This document shows positions 55,843-64,000 of a stretch of 64,000 nt of DNA, one piece after another. Made by a program: the position numbers and the translations under genes. Source of the stretch: Echinicola arenosa (GTDB lineage: Bacteria > Bacteroidota > Bacteroidia > Cytophagales > Cyclobacteriaceae); the NCBI RefSeq assembly GCF_014841125.1, contig NZ_JACYTQ010000002.1, positions 930,001 through 994,000 of the forward strand, read 5' to 3'. The notes below the pieces were generated by a model. That model searched no databases. It saw nothing but the letters and a program-made list of their open reading frames with translations, and was not told the DNA's origin. Within the stretch, counting starts at the first letter, position 1; each line of letters begins with the position of its first letter.

Positions 55843-57633
55843 TTAAGTTATCCTTGGTATCGTAAAATAAAATGTACTTCCTTGATTTACTTTTGATTCT
55901 ACCCAAATATTACCTCCGTGCAATTCAACTATCTTTTGACAATGTGCCAAGCCAATTCCTGTGCCCTCGTATTTGTTTCTTTCATGCAATCGTTGAAATA
56001 TTATAAAAATCTTTTCTGCATATTTTTCTTCAATGCCAATACCGTTGTCCTTTACAGCAAAAACCCATTCTTCATTTTTACTTTCTGCAGAAATCTGAAT
56101 CTCTGCCAACACATCTGGCCTTCTAAATTTAATTCCATTGGTAACCAAGTTTTGGAACAGTAATCTCAATTCCGTCTCATAACCTCTTATCTCTGGCAAT
56201 GGATAAACCGTGAATTGAACCCCTGACTCTTGAATAGTGGAATTCAAATCACTCTGTATCTCTTTCAGTATTTGATTACAGTCTACAGCGTTTAATGCCC
56301 GGTCTCTGCCAATTCTACTATAATCCAATAATCCTTGGATCAAATGACGCATTCTCCCAGTTGCTTCTGAGATAAATCGCATGCTCTTTTTTCCTGTTTC
56401 ATCAAAATGGTGACCGTAGTTCTCAGCCAAAAGTTCCGTAAAACTGGTTACCGTACGTAGTGGCTCCTGCAAATCATGGGATGCCACATAGGCAAACTGC
56501 TCCAGTTCTTTGTTCTTAGTTTGAAGCTGTTGGTTGAAAGTTTCCAGCGCCCTTTGGGCTTCCTTTCGATCACTGATATCACGTATCGCAGCACTCACTA
56601 AAATCCCTTCTTCTGTTTCCAAGGGGCTAAGGGAAATTTCAACAGGAAACTCTTGGCCATTTTTCCTTAGACCCGCCAATTCCAACCCGGCTCCCATAGG
56701 CCTTAATTTGGAGTTGGAAAAGAAACTGTCACGATGCTTAGGGTGCTGAGCTCTAAATCTCTCTGGGATCAATCGCTCGATTCGTTCTCCGATGAGTTCT
56801 TCTTTCTCGTAGCCAAATAAGTTTTTTACCTGTGCATTGACGAGCTGGATTTTACCTTCTTCCCCCACGATGACAATGGCATCAGGAGCACTTTCCAATA
56901 AACCTTTGAACTTATTTTCTGCCCTTTTTCTATCTGTAATGTTTCGGATAGCAGCTGATACAAATAGTCCCTCTTCTGTATTTAGGGGACTTAATGATAT
57001 CTCAACAGGAAATGTTTCACCATTCTTTTGCCGTCCACTCAGCTCCATCCCTTTGATCATTTTTCTGCTCTTGGGCTTTTGAATATACTTATCTCTGTAT
57101 TGCTTATGGTGCTTTAAAAATTTATTGGGAATCAATATTTCTATTTCACTTCCCAGAAGTTCCGTCTTTTTATAGCCAAACATAATTTCTGTTTGTTCAT
57201 TCACCAAAACAATTTGCCCTACCTCATTGACGATTACCATCGCATCTGGTGCTGTTTCCAATAGAGCCTGGGCTTTATTTCCTGCCTTCTCAAATTGGCT
57301 TACTTGTCTTAAAATGGATGAAATACCCAAAATCTTCCCTGCTTCACTCAATATGGGAGAATATTGAACGGAGACAGCCACTTTCGTTTTTTGCTTGCTT
57401 AATCGCTCGGTTTGCAGGGGAGCTATGTCTTCATTAAAAAGAATAGCGTCTCTGATTTGATCAAAATTTTCTTCACTATTCGGTGGCAAAAGTATCTTTT
57501 GATCTAGGCCTATCAGTTCTTCCTCCCTATATTTTAATAATTTACAGGCAGCAGAATTGCAGTAAGTTATATCGCCTTGCAAATTAAAACAAATAACTGC
57601 ATCCTTAGCATGGTCAATGATGTCGTTCTTCAC
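55843..57633 (-). CDS. PAS-domain sensor histidine kinase
   Basis: A 596-residue soluble kinase. Three PAS domains occupy about 1-110, 125-235 and 250-360. The second and third are close copies: [14 protein letters not shown] matches [14 protein letters not shown], and [19 protein letters not shown] matches [19 protein letters not shown]. The phospho-acceptor is His386 ([16 protein letters not shown]), and the ATPase domain shows [21 protein letters not shown] and [15 protein letters not shown]. It probably acts with the response regulator encoded next. The signal could be light, redox or a ligand. Confidence 0.92.
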   Translation of the reverse strand: MKNDIIDHAKDAVICFNLQGDITYCNSAACKLLKYREEELIGLDQKILLPPNSEENFDQIRDAILFNEDIAPLQTERLSKQKTKVAVSVQYSPILSEAGKILGISSILRQVSQFEKAGNKAQALLETAPDAMVIVNEVGQIVLVNEQTEIMFGYKKTELLGSEIEILIPNKFLKHHKQYRDKYIQKPKSRKMIKGMELSGRQKNGETFPVEISLSPLNTEEGLFVSAAIRNITDRKRAENKFKGLLESAPDAIVIVGEEGKIQLVNAQVKNLFGYEKEELIGERIERLIPERFRAQHPKHRDSFFSNSKLRPMGAGLELAGLRKNGQEFPVEISLSPLETEEGILVSAAIRDISDRKEAQRALETFNQQLQTKNKELEQFAYVASHDLQEPLRTVTSFTELLAENYGHHFDETGKKSMRFISEATGRMRHLIQGLLDYSRIGRDRALNAVDCNQILKEIQSDLNSTIQESGVQFTVYPLPEIRGYETELRLLFQNLVTNGIKFRRPDVLAEIQISAESKNEEWVFAVKDNGIGIEEKYAEKIFIIFQRLHERNKYEGTGIGLAHCQKIVELHGGNIWVESKVNQGSTFYFTIPRIT

Positions 57634-57841
57634 TCGTTTGGTCTACATAAATCAAAACTTCATTTCAAAATCAATAATTGAAATATAAATAATTTTCCAT
57701 TCAATTTAGATCAGCTATTTGATAAAATCATCATATTACTGGGTTCTTTTACAAAATTCATAAAGTGAATCCCGTCTACCAAATGTCCTAAAAAGTACGA
57801 TGCTTAAAAAAATTTGATCATAAAATTTATTGATTTAAATA

Positions 57842-57870
57842 AATTATTTATTGATAAACAATAAATAATT
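57842..57870. promoter_or_regulatory. perfect 12-bp inverted repeat upstream of DUF2975-HTH pair
   Basis: AATTATTTATTG and CAATAAATAATT are separated by 5 bases and end 37 bases before the ATG at 57908. A TTTATTGAT direct repeat overlaps it. Its place before a gene pair that encodes its own Xre-like regulator makes it a candidate operator. It is also AT-rich, so a chance origin is possible. Confidence 0.5.
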
Positions 57871-57907
57871 ACTAAATTTATTTTTATAACCTACAAATCA
57901 AACAATT

Positions 57908-58567
57908 ATGAATCAGCAAGACCAAGACCATGGCGTTCAATCCATTGACATATTGATATTCATCTTTCAAGCAATGAAAATACTGATATGGATTTCATTA
58001 GTCATGTCTTCCGTTTTAATAATTGTTACATTGATCCCAAATGAAGGAGCGTTGAAAAACATTGTCCCTCCACCCAATTTTGTGGTTTACTTCTCCCTTC
58101 CCGAAGAGTTAGGAATTGTGCAGTGGGGAGATGGAAATACTACACCTTTTTCTATTGTATCGGCATTGGGCGTCATCAAAACTTCTTTTGCTCCAAAAGG
58201 CTTGGTGCTCTTTTACAGCTTTATGACCATTTTGACCACTTTGTTGATTCTTTTCTCCATTATTTTTACCATTCGAATTTTAAAATCTGTCAAAAAGAAG
58301 GCTTTTTTGCTGGTAGAAAATGCTGTCCGGCTAAGGTGGATTGCCCTGCTTGGAATAGGCATTTACTTCACTGATAGGATTACATCTACGGTGACATCTA
58401 GCCAATTGAGCAAATACCTTCAGTTTCCCGAAGTGGATTTTACAGGAATCAATTTCTTTGCCTTCCTGAATTTTGAAAGTATTTTCGGCTCAATGTTCCT
58501 CCTTGTTATTGCAGAAGTATTTAGAATGGGGGCCCAACTTAAAGAAGAAAACGACTTAACCATTTAA
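57908..58567 (+). CDS. DUF2975 membrane protein
   Basis: A 219-residue membrane protein with about four transmembrane helices (about 20-42, 98-120, 135-155 and 175-205), the layout of DUF2975. It is followed after 1 base by a small HTH regulator, the usual partner. The pair behaves like a membrane protein linked to a compact Xre-type repressor; the membrane protein may sequester or modulate it, but this is inference. Confidence 0.88.
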   Translation: MNQQDQDHGVQSIDILIFIFQAMKILIWISLVMSSVLIIVTLIPNEGALKNIVPPPNFVVYFSLPEELGIVQWGDGNTTPFSIVSALGVIKTSFAPKGLVLFYSFMTILTTLLILFSIIFTIRILKSVKKKAFLLVENAVRLRWIALLGIGIYFTDRITSTVTSSQLSKYLQFPEVDFTGINFFAFLNFESIFGSMFLLVIAEVFRMGAQLKEENDLTI

Positions 58568-58568
58568 A

Positions 58569-58772
58569 ATGTCCATCATAGTAAATTTGGATGTAATGCT
58601 CGCCAAAAGAAAAATGTCTCTCACTGAATTATCAGAAAGAGTTGGAATCACCATGTCCAATTTATCCATTCTCAAAAAAGGTAAAGCCAAAGCTATTCGC
58701 TTCAGTACTTTGGAGCTGATCTGTGAAGTCCTTGAATGCCAACCTGGTGATATCTTAGCATACAAAGAATAA
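58569..58772 (+). CDS. small Xre/YozG-like HTH regulator
   Basis: A 67-residue Cro/CI-type regulator: NLDVMLAKRKMSLTELSERV and GITMSNLSILKKGKAKAIRF include the two HTH helices, and CEVLECQPGDILAYKE is the typical end of the YozG-type group. It starts 1 base after the DUF2975 stop. Likely represses its own operon. Confidence 0.92.
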   Translation: MSIIVNLDVMLAKRKMSLTELSERVGITMSNLSILKKGKAKAIRFSTLELICEVLECQPGDILAYKE

Positions 58773-58897
58773 TAAATTCTCCTCCACTTATAACCAAATT
58801 AGTTTTAAAATACTGCAGCCTGAATACGAAAACAATCTGCTAAGAAAAGAAATTTTTATACCCATTCTGAACCAATTTAATATAAATGTGTTTTTAT

Positions 58898-58924
58898 ATC
58901 GTACACGATTTAATCTTAAAAGAT
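58898..58924. promoter_or_regulatory. tandem palindromes in the ohr leader
   Basis: ATCGT-AC-ACGAT (58898-58909) and ATCTT-AA-AAGAT (58913-58924) are both perfect 5-2-5 palindromes, 15 bases centre to centre, ending 8 bases before the ohr ATG. A binding site for the OhrR-like repressor encoded next is the natural suggestion, though they lie in the untranslated leader rather than over a recognised promoter. Confidence 0.5.
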
Positions 58925-58932
58925 ATAATAGC

Positions 58933-59349
58933 ATGAAATTAATGTATGAAGCCGAAGCCAAGGCACAAGGTGGCAGAAATGGACATGTCGTATCTAGTGA
59001 CAATGTACTGGATTTTGAAGTGAGGGTTCCTAAAAGTATGGGTGGAGAAGGCGGCGCCTACACCAATCCAGAGCAACTTTTCGCAGCTGGATATGCTGCT
59101 TGTTTTGACAGTGCCCTCAATTTCATTGCCCAAAAACAAAAGGTAAAAGTTGAAAATACCGAAGTCAATGCCAAAGTAGGAATAGGTCAATTATCAAACG
59201 GAGGATTTGGTTTGGCAGTGGAACTATTGGTGAAAATCCCTAACTTGGATAAAGAACAAGCCCAAGCATTAATGGAGGCCGCCCACAAAGCCTGCCCTTA
59301 TTCCAATGCGATCAGAGGCAATGTGGACGTAAAACTTGAATTAGCTTAA
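58933..59349 (+). CDS. organic hydroperoxide resistance protein (Ohr/OsmC family)
   Basis: A 138-residue thiol-dependent hydroperoxide reductase. It has the two redox cysteines in AAGYAACFDSALNF and AAHKACPYSNAIRGN, the conserved Arg in EVRVPKSMGG and the Glu in TNPEQLF. Length and motif order match Ohr rather than OsmC. Start taken at ATG 58933. It lies 7 bases before the MarR-family regulator, a typical ohr-ohrR pair. It would detoxify organic and fatty-acid hydroperoxides in the cytoplasm. Confidence 0.95.
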   Translation: MKLMYEAEAKAQGGRNGHVVSSDNVLDFEVRVPKSMGGEGGAYTNPEQLFAAGYAACFDSALNFIAQKQKVKVENTEVNAKVGIGQLSNGGFGLAVELLVKIPNLDKEQAQALMEAAHKACPYSNAIRGNVDVKLELA

Positions 59350-59356
59350 ATTAAGC

Positions 59357-59803
59357 ATGAGCCCAGAAGATCATCTAAAGCTGGAAAATCAAATCTGTTT
59401 TCCCCTATATGTTACCTCAAGACTGCTAACAAGGGCCTACCAACCCTTGTTAGCAGAACTTGGGATTACCTATCCCCAATACTTGGTACTACTGGTACTA
59501 TGGGAACAAGATGGCCTAAAAGTAAGTGCTATATCTGAAAAGCTCTTTTTGAACAGTAATACCCTCACTCCTTTGTTAAAGCGAATGGAGCAACTAAATC
59601 TACTCACAAGAGTCAGGTCAAAAGAGGATGAAAGACAGGTTGACATTACTTTAACCGAAAAAGGAAAATTAATGCAAAAAAGCGCTAAATGCATCCCCGA
59701 AAATCTATTAAAGACCATCAAGCTCCCTGCTGAAGAGCTCATCCAATTTAAAGCAACTCTTCATAAGTTACTGACCACCTTGGAAGAGGCTGACAAGGAA
59801 TAA
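59357..59803 (+). CDS. OhrR-like MarR-family regulator
   Basis: A 148-residue MarR-type repressor next to ohr. The N-terminal LENQICFPLYVTSRLLTRAY contains Cys14, corresponding to the peroxide-sensing Cys of OhrR. The winged helix is VSAISEKLFLNSNTLTPLLK and RSKEDERQVDITLTEKG. A second Cys112 (SAKCIPENLL) could form a disulfide as in the 2-Cys group of OhrR, but its position is not identical. It should repress ohr and release on oxidation. Confidence 0.92.
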   Translation: MSPEDHLKLENQICFPLYVTSRLLTRAYQPLLAELGITYPQYLVLLVLWEQDGLKVSAISEKLFLNSNTLTPLLKRMEQLNLLTRVRSKEDERQVDITLTEKGKLMQKSAKCIPENLLKTIKLPAEELIQFKATLHKLLTTLEEADKE

Positions 59804-59815
59804 ATGTACTTTCAG

Positions 59816-60058
59816 TTAAAGCTTATTGAATTTATTTTGTTTAACTACAAAATCAACTAGCCAAGCGATTCCTGCCAAAACGCCAAACAAAAGGCTGAGT
59901 GCATGCAAAATGACCTTATAATTCACCATGTAATAGGTCTCCTTTACTTGAAAATCAATGCTCTTGGTTTCCAATCCTGAGATCAAGGAAACTATCCAAC
60001 TTAACACACAAAGGATCAAAAAATATAAGTAAGGTTTATTCCAGCTTATCTTGTTCAT
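59816..60058 (-). CDS. small two-helix membrane protein, unknown function
   Basis: An 80-residue protein with two hydrophobic segments (about 9-27 and 48-70) and a short polar loop (ETKSIDFQVKETYY). No family recognised. It converges on ohrR with 12 bases between the stops. Confidence 0.65.
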   Translation of the reverse strand: MNKISWNKPYLYFLILCVLSWIVSLISGLETKSIDFQVKETYYMVNYKVILHALSLLFGVLAGIAWLVDFVVKQNKFNKL

Positions 60059-60120
60059 TTTTTTGCCAATTTTTATTCTTGGTCTTTAACCCAAATTTTC
60101 ACCTTTTAGTTTAACCTCGA

Positions 60121-60972
60121 TTATACTTGAGCAGCAAACTTAACAGAAGAAGCTCTTTTATATCCCAGTACTTCAATACCGCCATGATCTATTTCAATAA
60201 TCGAAAAACTACTATTATCTGATCCACTACCATCCACCATAGCATACTGCGTGACATAGTGAATCCCATGTTCTTGTGCAAAACTTTCTTCATGGACATG
60301 TCCCTGGAAAACAGCCATCACCTTCCCTGGTTCAACCAGCAGTTTACTTACCTCTTGATAATTGCTTACATGCATTTGACTCCCTCCATGGTCATATCTA
60401 AAAAGAGGATGGTGACAAAATACAACAGTGGGGAGCTGGGTAGCTTGAAGATCTGACTTAAGCCATTCCAACTCCGTTTCTGGAATATTTGGGTCTTGCC
60501 AATCTGCTCCTTCTTTATAATAATGGTCCCTCCCATCACGGTGGAAATTGGCATCCAAAACTATAAAATGGACACCTTTGTGATCAAAAGAATAATAACT
60601 CTTTCCGCTCTGCACCCCAGTATTTTCCACATGCGCTAAAAATTGTTCCTTTCGAATGCTGTCCACATCATGGTTCCCCAAACAATGGTACCTAGGTCCA
60701 TCAAACTTAGCATAGACTTGCTCTAGGTCTTTCAAAAACTTTAATGTATCCTCCTCACGCTGTTGCTCATCTTGGTCTTTGAAATCTCCTAAGTGAATTA
60801 CAAAATCCACCTTTTCCTGATTCATCACCTCAACAAACTCTTGCATCTTAGCCAATGATTCCCGGTAATATCTTGTACCTTTTGGAGCTGCATCAGCATA
60901 ATGTGAGTCTGTCACTAAACCGATTCTTAACTTTGAACTGTTTATCAGAGGGGAAAATGATGTAAGCAGCAT
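60121..60972 (-). CDS. calcineurin-like metallophosphoesterase
   Basis: A 283-residue phosphoesterase. The metal-binding motifs are in order: DSH (VTDSHYADA), GDF (HLGDFKDQ), GNHD (CLGNHDVDS), HH (FCHHPLFRYDHGG) and GHVH (FQGHVHEES). The N-terminus is a short hydrophobic stretch (MLLTSFSPLINSS), and the C-terminal hydrolase part ends in VLGYKRASS. Substrate unknown; could be a phosphodiester or pyrophosphate. Confidence 0.92.
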   Translation of the reverse strand: MLLTSFSPLINSSKLRIGLVTDSHYADAAPKGTRYYRESLAKMQEFVEVMNQEKVDFVIHLGDFKDQDEQQREEDTLKFLKDLEQVYAKFDGPRYHCLGNHDVDSIRKEQFLAHVENTGVQSGKSYYSFDHKGVHFIVLDANFHRDGRDHYYKEGADWQDPNIPETELEWLKSDLQATQLPTVVFCHHPLFRYDHGGSQMHVSNYQEVSKLLVEPGKVMAVFQGHVHEESFAQEHGIHYVTQYAMVDGSGSDNSSFSIIEIDHGGIEVLGYKRASSVKFAAQV

Positions 60973-61116
60973 ACCTCCTGTATAAGGCCTGAAAGTTGAA
61001 GAAACTTTCGTCTGTCAAGGTAGTAGGTCGGATTTTTCATGAACAAACTTTTTGCGCTTGGATAAATATAACTAGAATCTGCTCAAGATTTCAGGATCGA
61101 GCAATGAATCGGCCAT

Positions 61117-63699
61117 TTACAGATTTTCATTTTCCCGCATCATGTGGGCCCTAAGCAACCCATCGGATGCCTGCATCAATTTCTTCATCAAAACTGGATT
61201 AAGTTTAGGGTTGGCAGCCAAAAACTCTTGTAAAATGTCATAGGCTTCCTCTGAACTGTATTGCCCAATACTATTGCTCAACCAGGCCTTTGGAAAAAAG
61301 ATATCCCCAGTCCGTTGAACTTCATCAAGTAAGTCCAAGTTCATCCGCAAATGCTTGATCCCGCTTTGCTGTCTCACAGGATGGTGAATATAGCCAAGAG
61401 CTGAACTAACCCAAGACTCTTTCTCCCTATTTACTGCCTCGGCAAAACTACTTGCCAATTGATCTCTTACGGCCTCATTGGAGGAGAGCGCTGGAAGAAG
61501 AAACTCAAACCGTTCTCTTTTGTCAGGATTACTGATATTATCCTTAGTCTGCTTAATAATCTCCAAGGAGGCAGGATGGTCAAAAAGCAGCAGTTTCATA
61601 GCCATATGGGTAAAGTCATCCTCATTAAGCTTCAATCCAGGGATGATGGCTTCCTTTTTCCAAACCCTGAATAACTGTTCCCTTTCTGGGTCTTTATAAG
61701 CCAATGAAGAATATAGGTCAAACAAGGTCTTTTTGACATTGGACGGAAAATCTCCTTGTAACCTTTCGTAGAGTACCTTTTCTATTCTTGATTGAAGGCT
61801 TTCTTGTTTTTCTTCCGAAAGGTAGTTCCAAAATAAATTACCCATTTGTCCGCTGATATTTCGAATGATGAGTTCATTTTCTTCCTGCTGGAGTCCATTA
61901 AGGCACATTTCCAATGCCTGATCTGGGGAAATCTTTCCTGTCAATGTATTCTCATAAACATTGATATAACCTTGTGCACGAGCCACTTCATCCTCCAGAT
62001 GGGGAATATAAGCCAATTCATACTCATGAACTGGAAAAACGCCATACCCAAATCCATTGGAATTATACAAGATGGCTTTAGGTTTAAAAAGTCCCTTTGC
62101 TTCATCAACATCCATCTGCGGCTTATCCATATCCACAGTAATAACCTTCACTTCACCTTCAAAGACAAACGCCAACTCAAACACCTGCGGCCAAAAGTTA
62201 TTGCTTCCATCTTCCGCCGATTGAGCAATTTTCATAGAAGAAATCTTTCCTTGATCCTCGTAATGGATAGTTTCGGAAAATACTGGCCTCCCTATTTGAT
62301 TTACCCAAACATCACTCCATTTTCCCAAGTCAATCGCTGTACCTTTGTCCAAAATACTCACCAAGTCCGCCCAGGTAGCATTTCCATATTGATAGGTTTG
62401 CATGTATTCTTGAATTCCCTTCTGAAAAGCTTCAACTCCCATGACTGTTTCCAATTGACGCATCATGATAGGGGCCTTATGATAAATAATATTCCCGTAC
62501 AAGGTGCCCGAATATTTCAGGTTTTCCAATGGTTGTTTGATGGGATTAGTACCTTGGGTCCTATCCTCTCCATATGCTGCAGGATAATGACTGACCAAAA
62601 ACAATAAGTCATGGTTGATCTCTGGAAAGGAGGGATTGACGATTTTATCCGCCATGAAATTAGCAAAGACTTCTTTTAGCCATACATCTTCAAACCAGTC
62701 CATGGTCACCAAATCTCCAAACCACATATGGGCCGTCTCATGGGCGATCAATTTGGCCCTTCCCAAAAGCTGGCTATCCGTAGCAGTGGCATCCAAAAAC
62801 AAACTAGGTTCTTTATATTGAATGGCTCCTACATGTTCCATCCCACCATATTGGAAAATCGGTATTGTGGCAAAATCCAACTTCTGGAAAGGAAAAGGAA
62901 ATGCTGTATATTCTGCCAAATAATCCATTGACTTTTCATGGAGCTCAAAAATAGCGGGAACACTTTGTTCTACTTTTTCTTTATTGGTTTCTCTATAAAA
63001 CAATTCCATATCCAAACCAGCTCGATTTTCTTGTGCCACTTGAAATTTCCCTGCAACAAAGGAAAAAAGATAGGTGCTCATCTGATCCGTCTCTCCAAAC
63101 TGATGAATGATTTTTTCAGCCTTCTCCACTCGATTCAACTCTGATGCTCCACACATTACTTTCCAGTCTTTTGGTGCTGTTATGTTGAGTTGGTAAATGG
63201 CTTTAATATTCGGTTGATCAAAACAAGGAAAAAGTGAACGTGCCCTGTCTGGCACCAACAAGGTATAGAGGTATTCCTCATTGCGATTCAAAGAAGTTTC
63301 TCCAGCTACAAACTCAATTTGTACTTCATTATCTCCTGATTTAAGACTTTCGGCAGGCAATAAAATGTGCTCCAATTCATGTATTATTTCAGAAGTGTCT
63401 CCATTGATCATCATGGTTAGCAGGTGATCCGAAGGAGCACTAAAATCAAGGTAGATGTCCTGATTGCTTTTTGACAACTGAAAACTCAAATCCAAAGTAG
63501 CTGGTATTGGGAGTTGCTTTTCACTAGGAATATCAAAACTCATGGTATACTTTACTTCGCTGATTCGCTCTTTTCGGAAATCTGCCAGATTTTTAGCAAC
63601 ACCATCTTCCATAGGAATTTCGGTTTTTTGTGGCTCACAAGATAATAATCCAGTCAATAAGCACAATCCAAATAATATTCTTGGAGTAAACAGGTTCAT
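61117..63699 (-). CDS. M1-family aminopeptidase (lipoprotein)
   Basis: An 860-residue metallo-aminopeptidase. The signal ends LLTGLLSC, so it is probably a lipoprotein. The zinc site HETAH (His320, His324) is followed by WFGDLVTMDWFEDVWLKEVF with the third ligand Glu. The exopeptidase loop is GGMEH (GAMEN in E. coli PepN), and IIYHKAPIMMRQLE carries the catalytic Tyr. Residues 480-860 form the ERAP1-like helical C-terminal domain. It probably trims imported or periplasmic peptides. Confidence 0.93.
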   Translation of the reverse strand: MNLFTPRILFGLCLLTGLLSCEPQKTEIPMEDGVAKNLADFRKERISEVKYTMSFDIPSEKQLPIPATLDLSFQLSKSNQDIYLDFSAPSDHLLTMMINGDTSEIIHELEHILLPAESLKSGDNEVQIEFVAGETSLNRNEEYLYTLLVPDRARSLFPCFDQPNIKAIYQLNITAPKDWKVMCGASELNRVEKAEKIIHQFGETDQMSTYLFSFVAGKFQVAQENRAGLDMELFYRETNKEKVEQSVPAIFELHEKSMDYLAEYTAFPFPFQKLDFATIPIFQYGGMEHVGAIQYKEPSLFLDATATDSQLLGRAKLIAHETAHMWFGDLVTMDWFEDVWLKEVFANFMADKIVNPSFPEINHDLLFLVSHYPAAYGEDRTQGTNPIKQPLENLKYSGTLYGNIIYHKAPIMMRQLETVMGVEAFQKGIQEYMQTYQYGNATWADLVSILDKGTAIDLGKWSDVWVNQIGRPVFSETIHYEDQGKISSMKIAQSAEDGSNNFWPQVFELAFVFEGEVKVITVDMDKPQMDVDEAKGLFKPKAILYNSNGFGYGVFPVHEYELAYIPHLEDEVARAQGYINVYENTLTGKISPDQALEMCLNGLQQEENELIIRNISGQMGNLFWNYLSEEKQESLQSRIEKVLYERLQGDFPSNVKKTLFDLYSSLAYKDPEREQLFRVWKKEAIIPGLKLNEDDFTHMAMKLLLFDHPASLEIIKQTKDNISNPDKRERFEFLLPALSSNEAVRDQLASSFAEAVNREKESWVSSALGYIHHPVRQQSGIKHLRMNLDLLDEVQRTGDIFFPKAWLSNSIGQYSSEEAYDILQEFLAANPKLNPVLMKKLMQASDGLLRAHMMRENENL

Positions 63700-63889
63700 A
63701 TAAACAGACTAAAGTTTGATTTGGAATATTCGATCCCGAACTTATTAATTTCTGTCAACTTTCCTTTTACCATCAATCAAAAACGCTTGGAACTTCTCCC
63801 TAATTTTTCAAAAAGCCATTATTTAAAACTTTCACCTGTAGCGATTTATACCAATTATCCTTAATTTATAATACACTTAGCTCTCACCT

Positions 63890-64000
63890 ATGCGAAAATT
63901 CCCCAATGCCTTGGTCATCATGTTGGGCTTTATTCTTTTTGTAAGCTTGCTGACTTATGTTCTTCCAAAAGGCGAATACCAACGTGTTCATAATCCAGAC
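63890..64000 (+). CDS. YfcC-family carrier, 5' end only
   Basis: The last 111 bases start a gene at ATG 63890 (MRKFPNALVIMLGFILFVSL) with a first transmembrane helix and then TYVLPKGEYQRV. This start is typical of YfcC-type (C4-dicarboxylate or basic amino-acid-like) carriers. The gene continues outside the window, so the assignment rests on 37 residues only. It is divergent from the M1 aminopeptidase gene. Confidence 0.7.
   Translation, partial: MRKFPNALVIMLGFILFVSLLTYVLPKGEYQRVHNPD

Noticed and set aside
1-64000. Search for CRISPR arrays, insertion sequences, prophage genes, tRNA and rRNA genes
   Set aside because: No regularly spaced repeats, transposase or integrase motifs, phage structural genes or tRNA-like cloverleaf sequences were recognised by reading.

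Overview
The window reads as chromosomal DNA of an aerobic marine-type member of Bacteroidota, most likely order Cytophagales (Cyclobacteriaceae-like; the level below phylum is inference). Supporting signs are a SusC/SusD pair, many lipoproteins with a Cys directly after a hydrophobic signal, TAnnTTTG -7 type promoter elements, few clear Shine-Dalgarno sequences, and gene families common in this phylum (Crp/Fnr regulators, DUF2975-HTH pairs, LemA/TPM operon, DUF2007, DUF4221-like propeller). No tRNA, rRNA, CRISPR array, insertion sequence or prophage was seen. Coding density is high and most of the window looks like ordinary core chromosome.

Layout. 1-5.6 kb: end of a propeller-like protein facing a SusC/SusD nutrient uptake pair. 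6.2-12.1 kb: a group centred on peptide and amino-acid metabolism (BioF/Kbl-like PLP enzyme, dipeptide epimerase, M14 carboxypeptidase lipoprotein, M23 peptidase, threonine/serine dehydratase), including a heavily decayed alpha/beta-hydrolase pseudogene at 10.03-10.38 kb. 12.2-17.8 kb: cysteine desulfurase, GlmM, MazG and a ClC chloride channel. 17.87-18.06 kb: a dense cluster of DnaA boxes in an AT-rich intergenic region next to a Fur-family gene. I propose this as the chromosomal replication origin. 19-25.8 kb: PDZ aspartyl protease, large PAS/GAF histidine kinase, and a LemA-TPM-TPM operon. 26-33.6 kb: AraC regulator with an SDR, two methyltransferases, an Omp85-like protein, DoxX, Crp-like regulator, RluF, GNAT.

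34-40.6 kb is the best defined functional unit: an Fnr-like regulator with an N-terminal cysteine cluster, followed by an outer-membrane porin of the alginate-export family and a four-gene nitrate-type ABC importer (binding lipoprotein, permease, two ATPases). Repeated TACGTA elements lie in front of both the regulator and the porin, suggesting one regulon. No nitrate or nitrite reductase is in the window.

40.7-64 kb is a mosaic of small transcription units: acetyltransferases, a DinB-like exported protein, a pentapeptide-repeat protein, a ZIP-like transporter with altered metal motifs, an unusual D-aminoacylase, small membrane proteins, a Big2-like lipoprotein, a LytTR regulator, a sulfatase next to a decayed sugar O-acetyltransferase and a DUF1835 protein, an AhpD-like enzyme, a PAS kinase with its single-domain response regulator, a DUF2975-HTH pair with a perfect 12-bp inverted repeat in front, an ohr-ohrR peroxide defence pair with two palindromes in the leader, a metallophosphoesterase, an M1 aminopeptidase and the beginning of a YfcC-type carrier.

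I did not find a wholly new multi-gene system. The observations most worth following are the origin candidate, the regulon logic of the nitrate-type uptake locus, the two decaying genes, and several enzymes or transporters with changed metal ligands.
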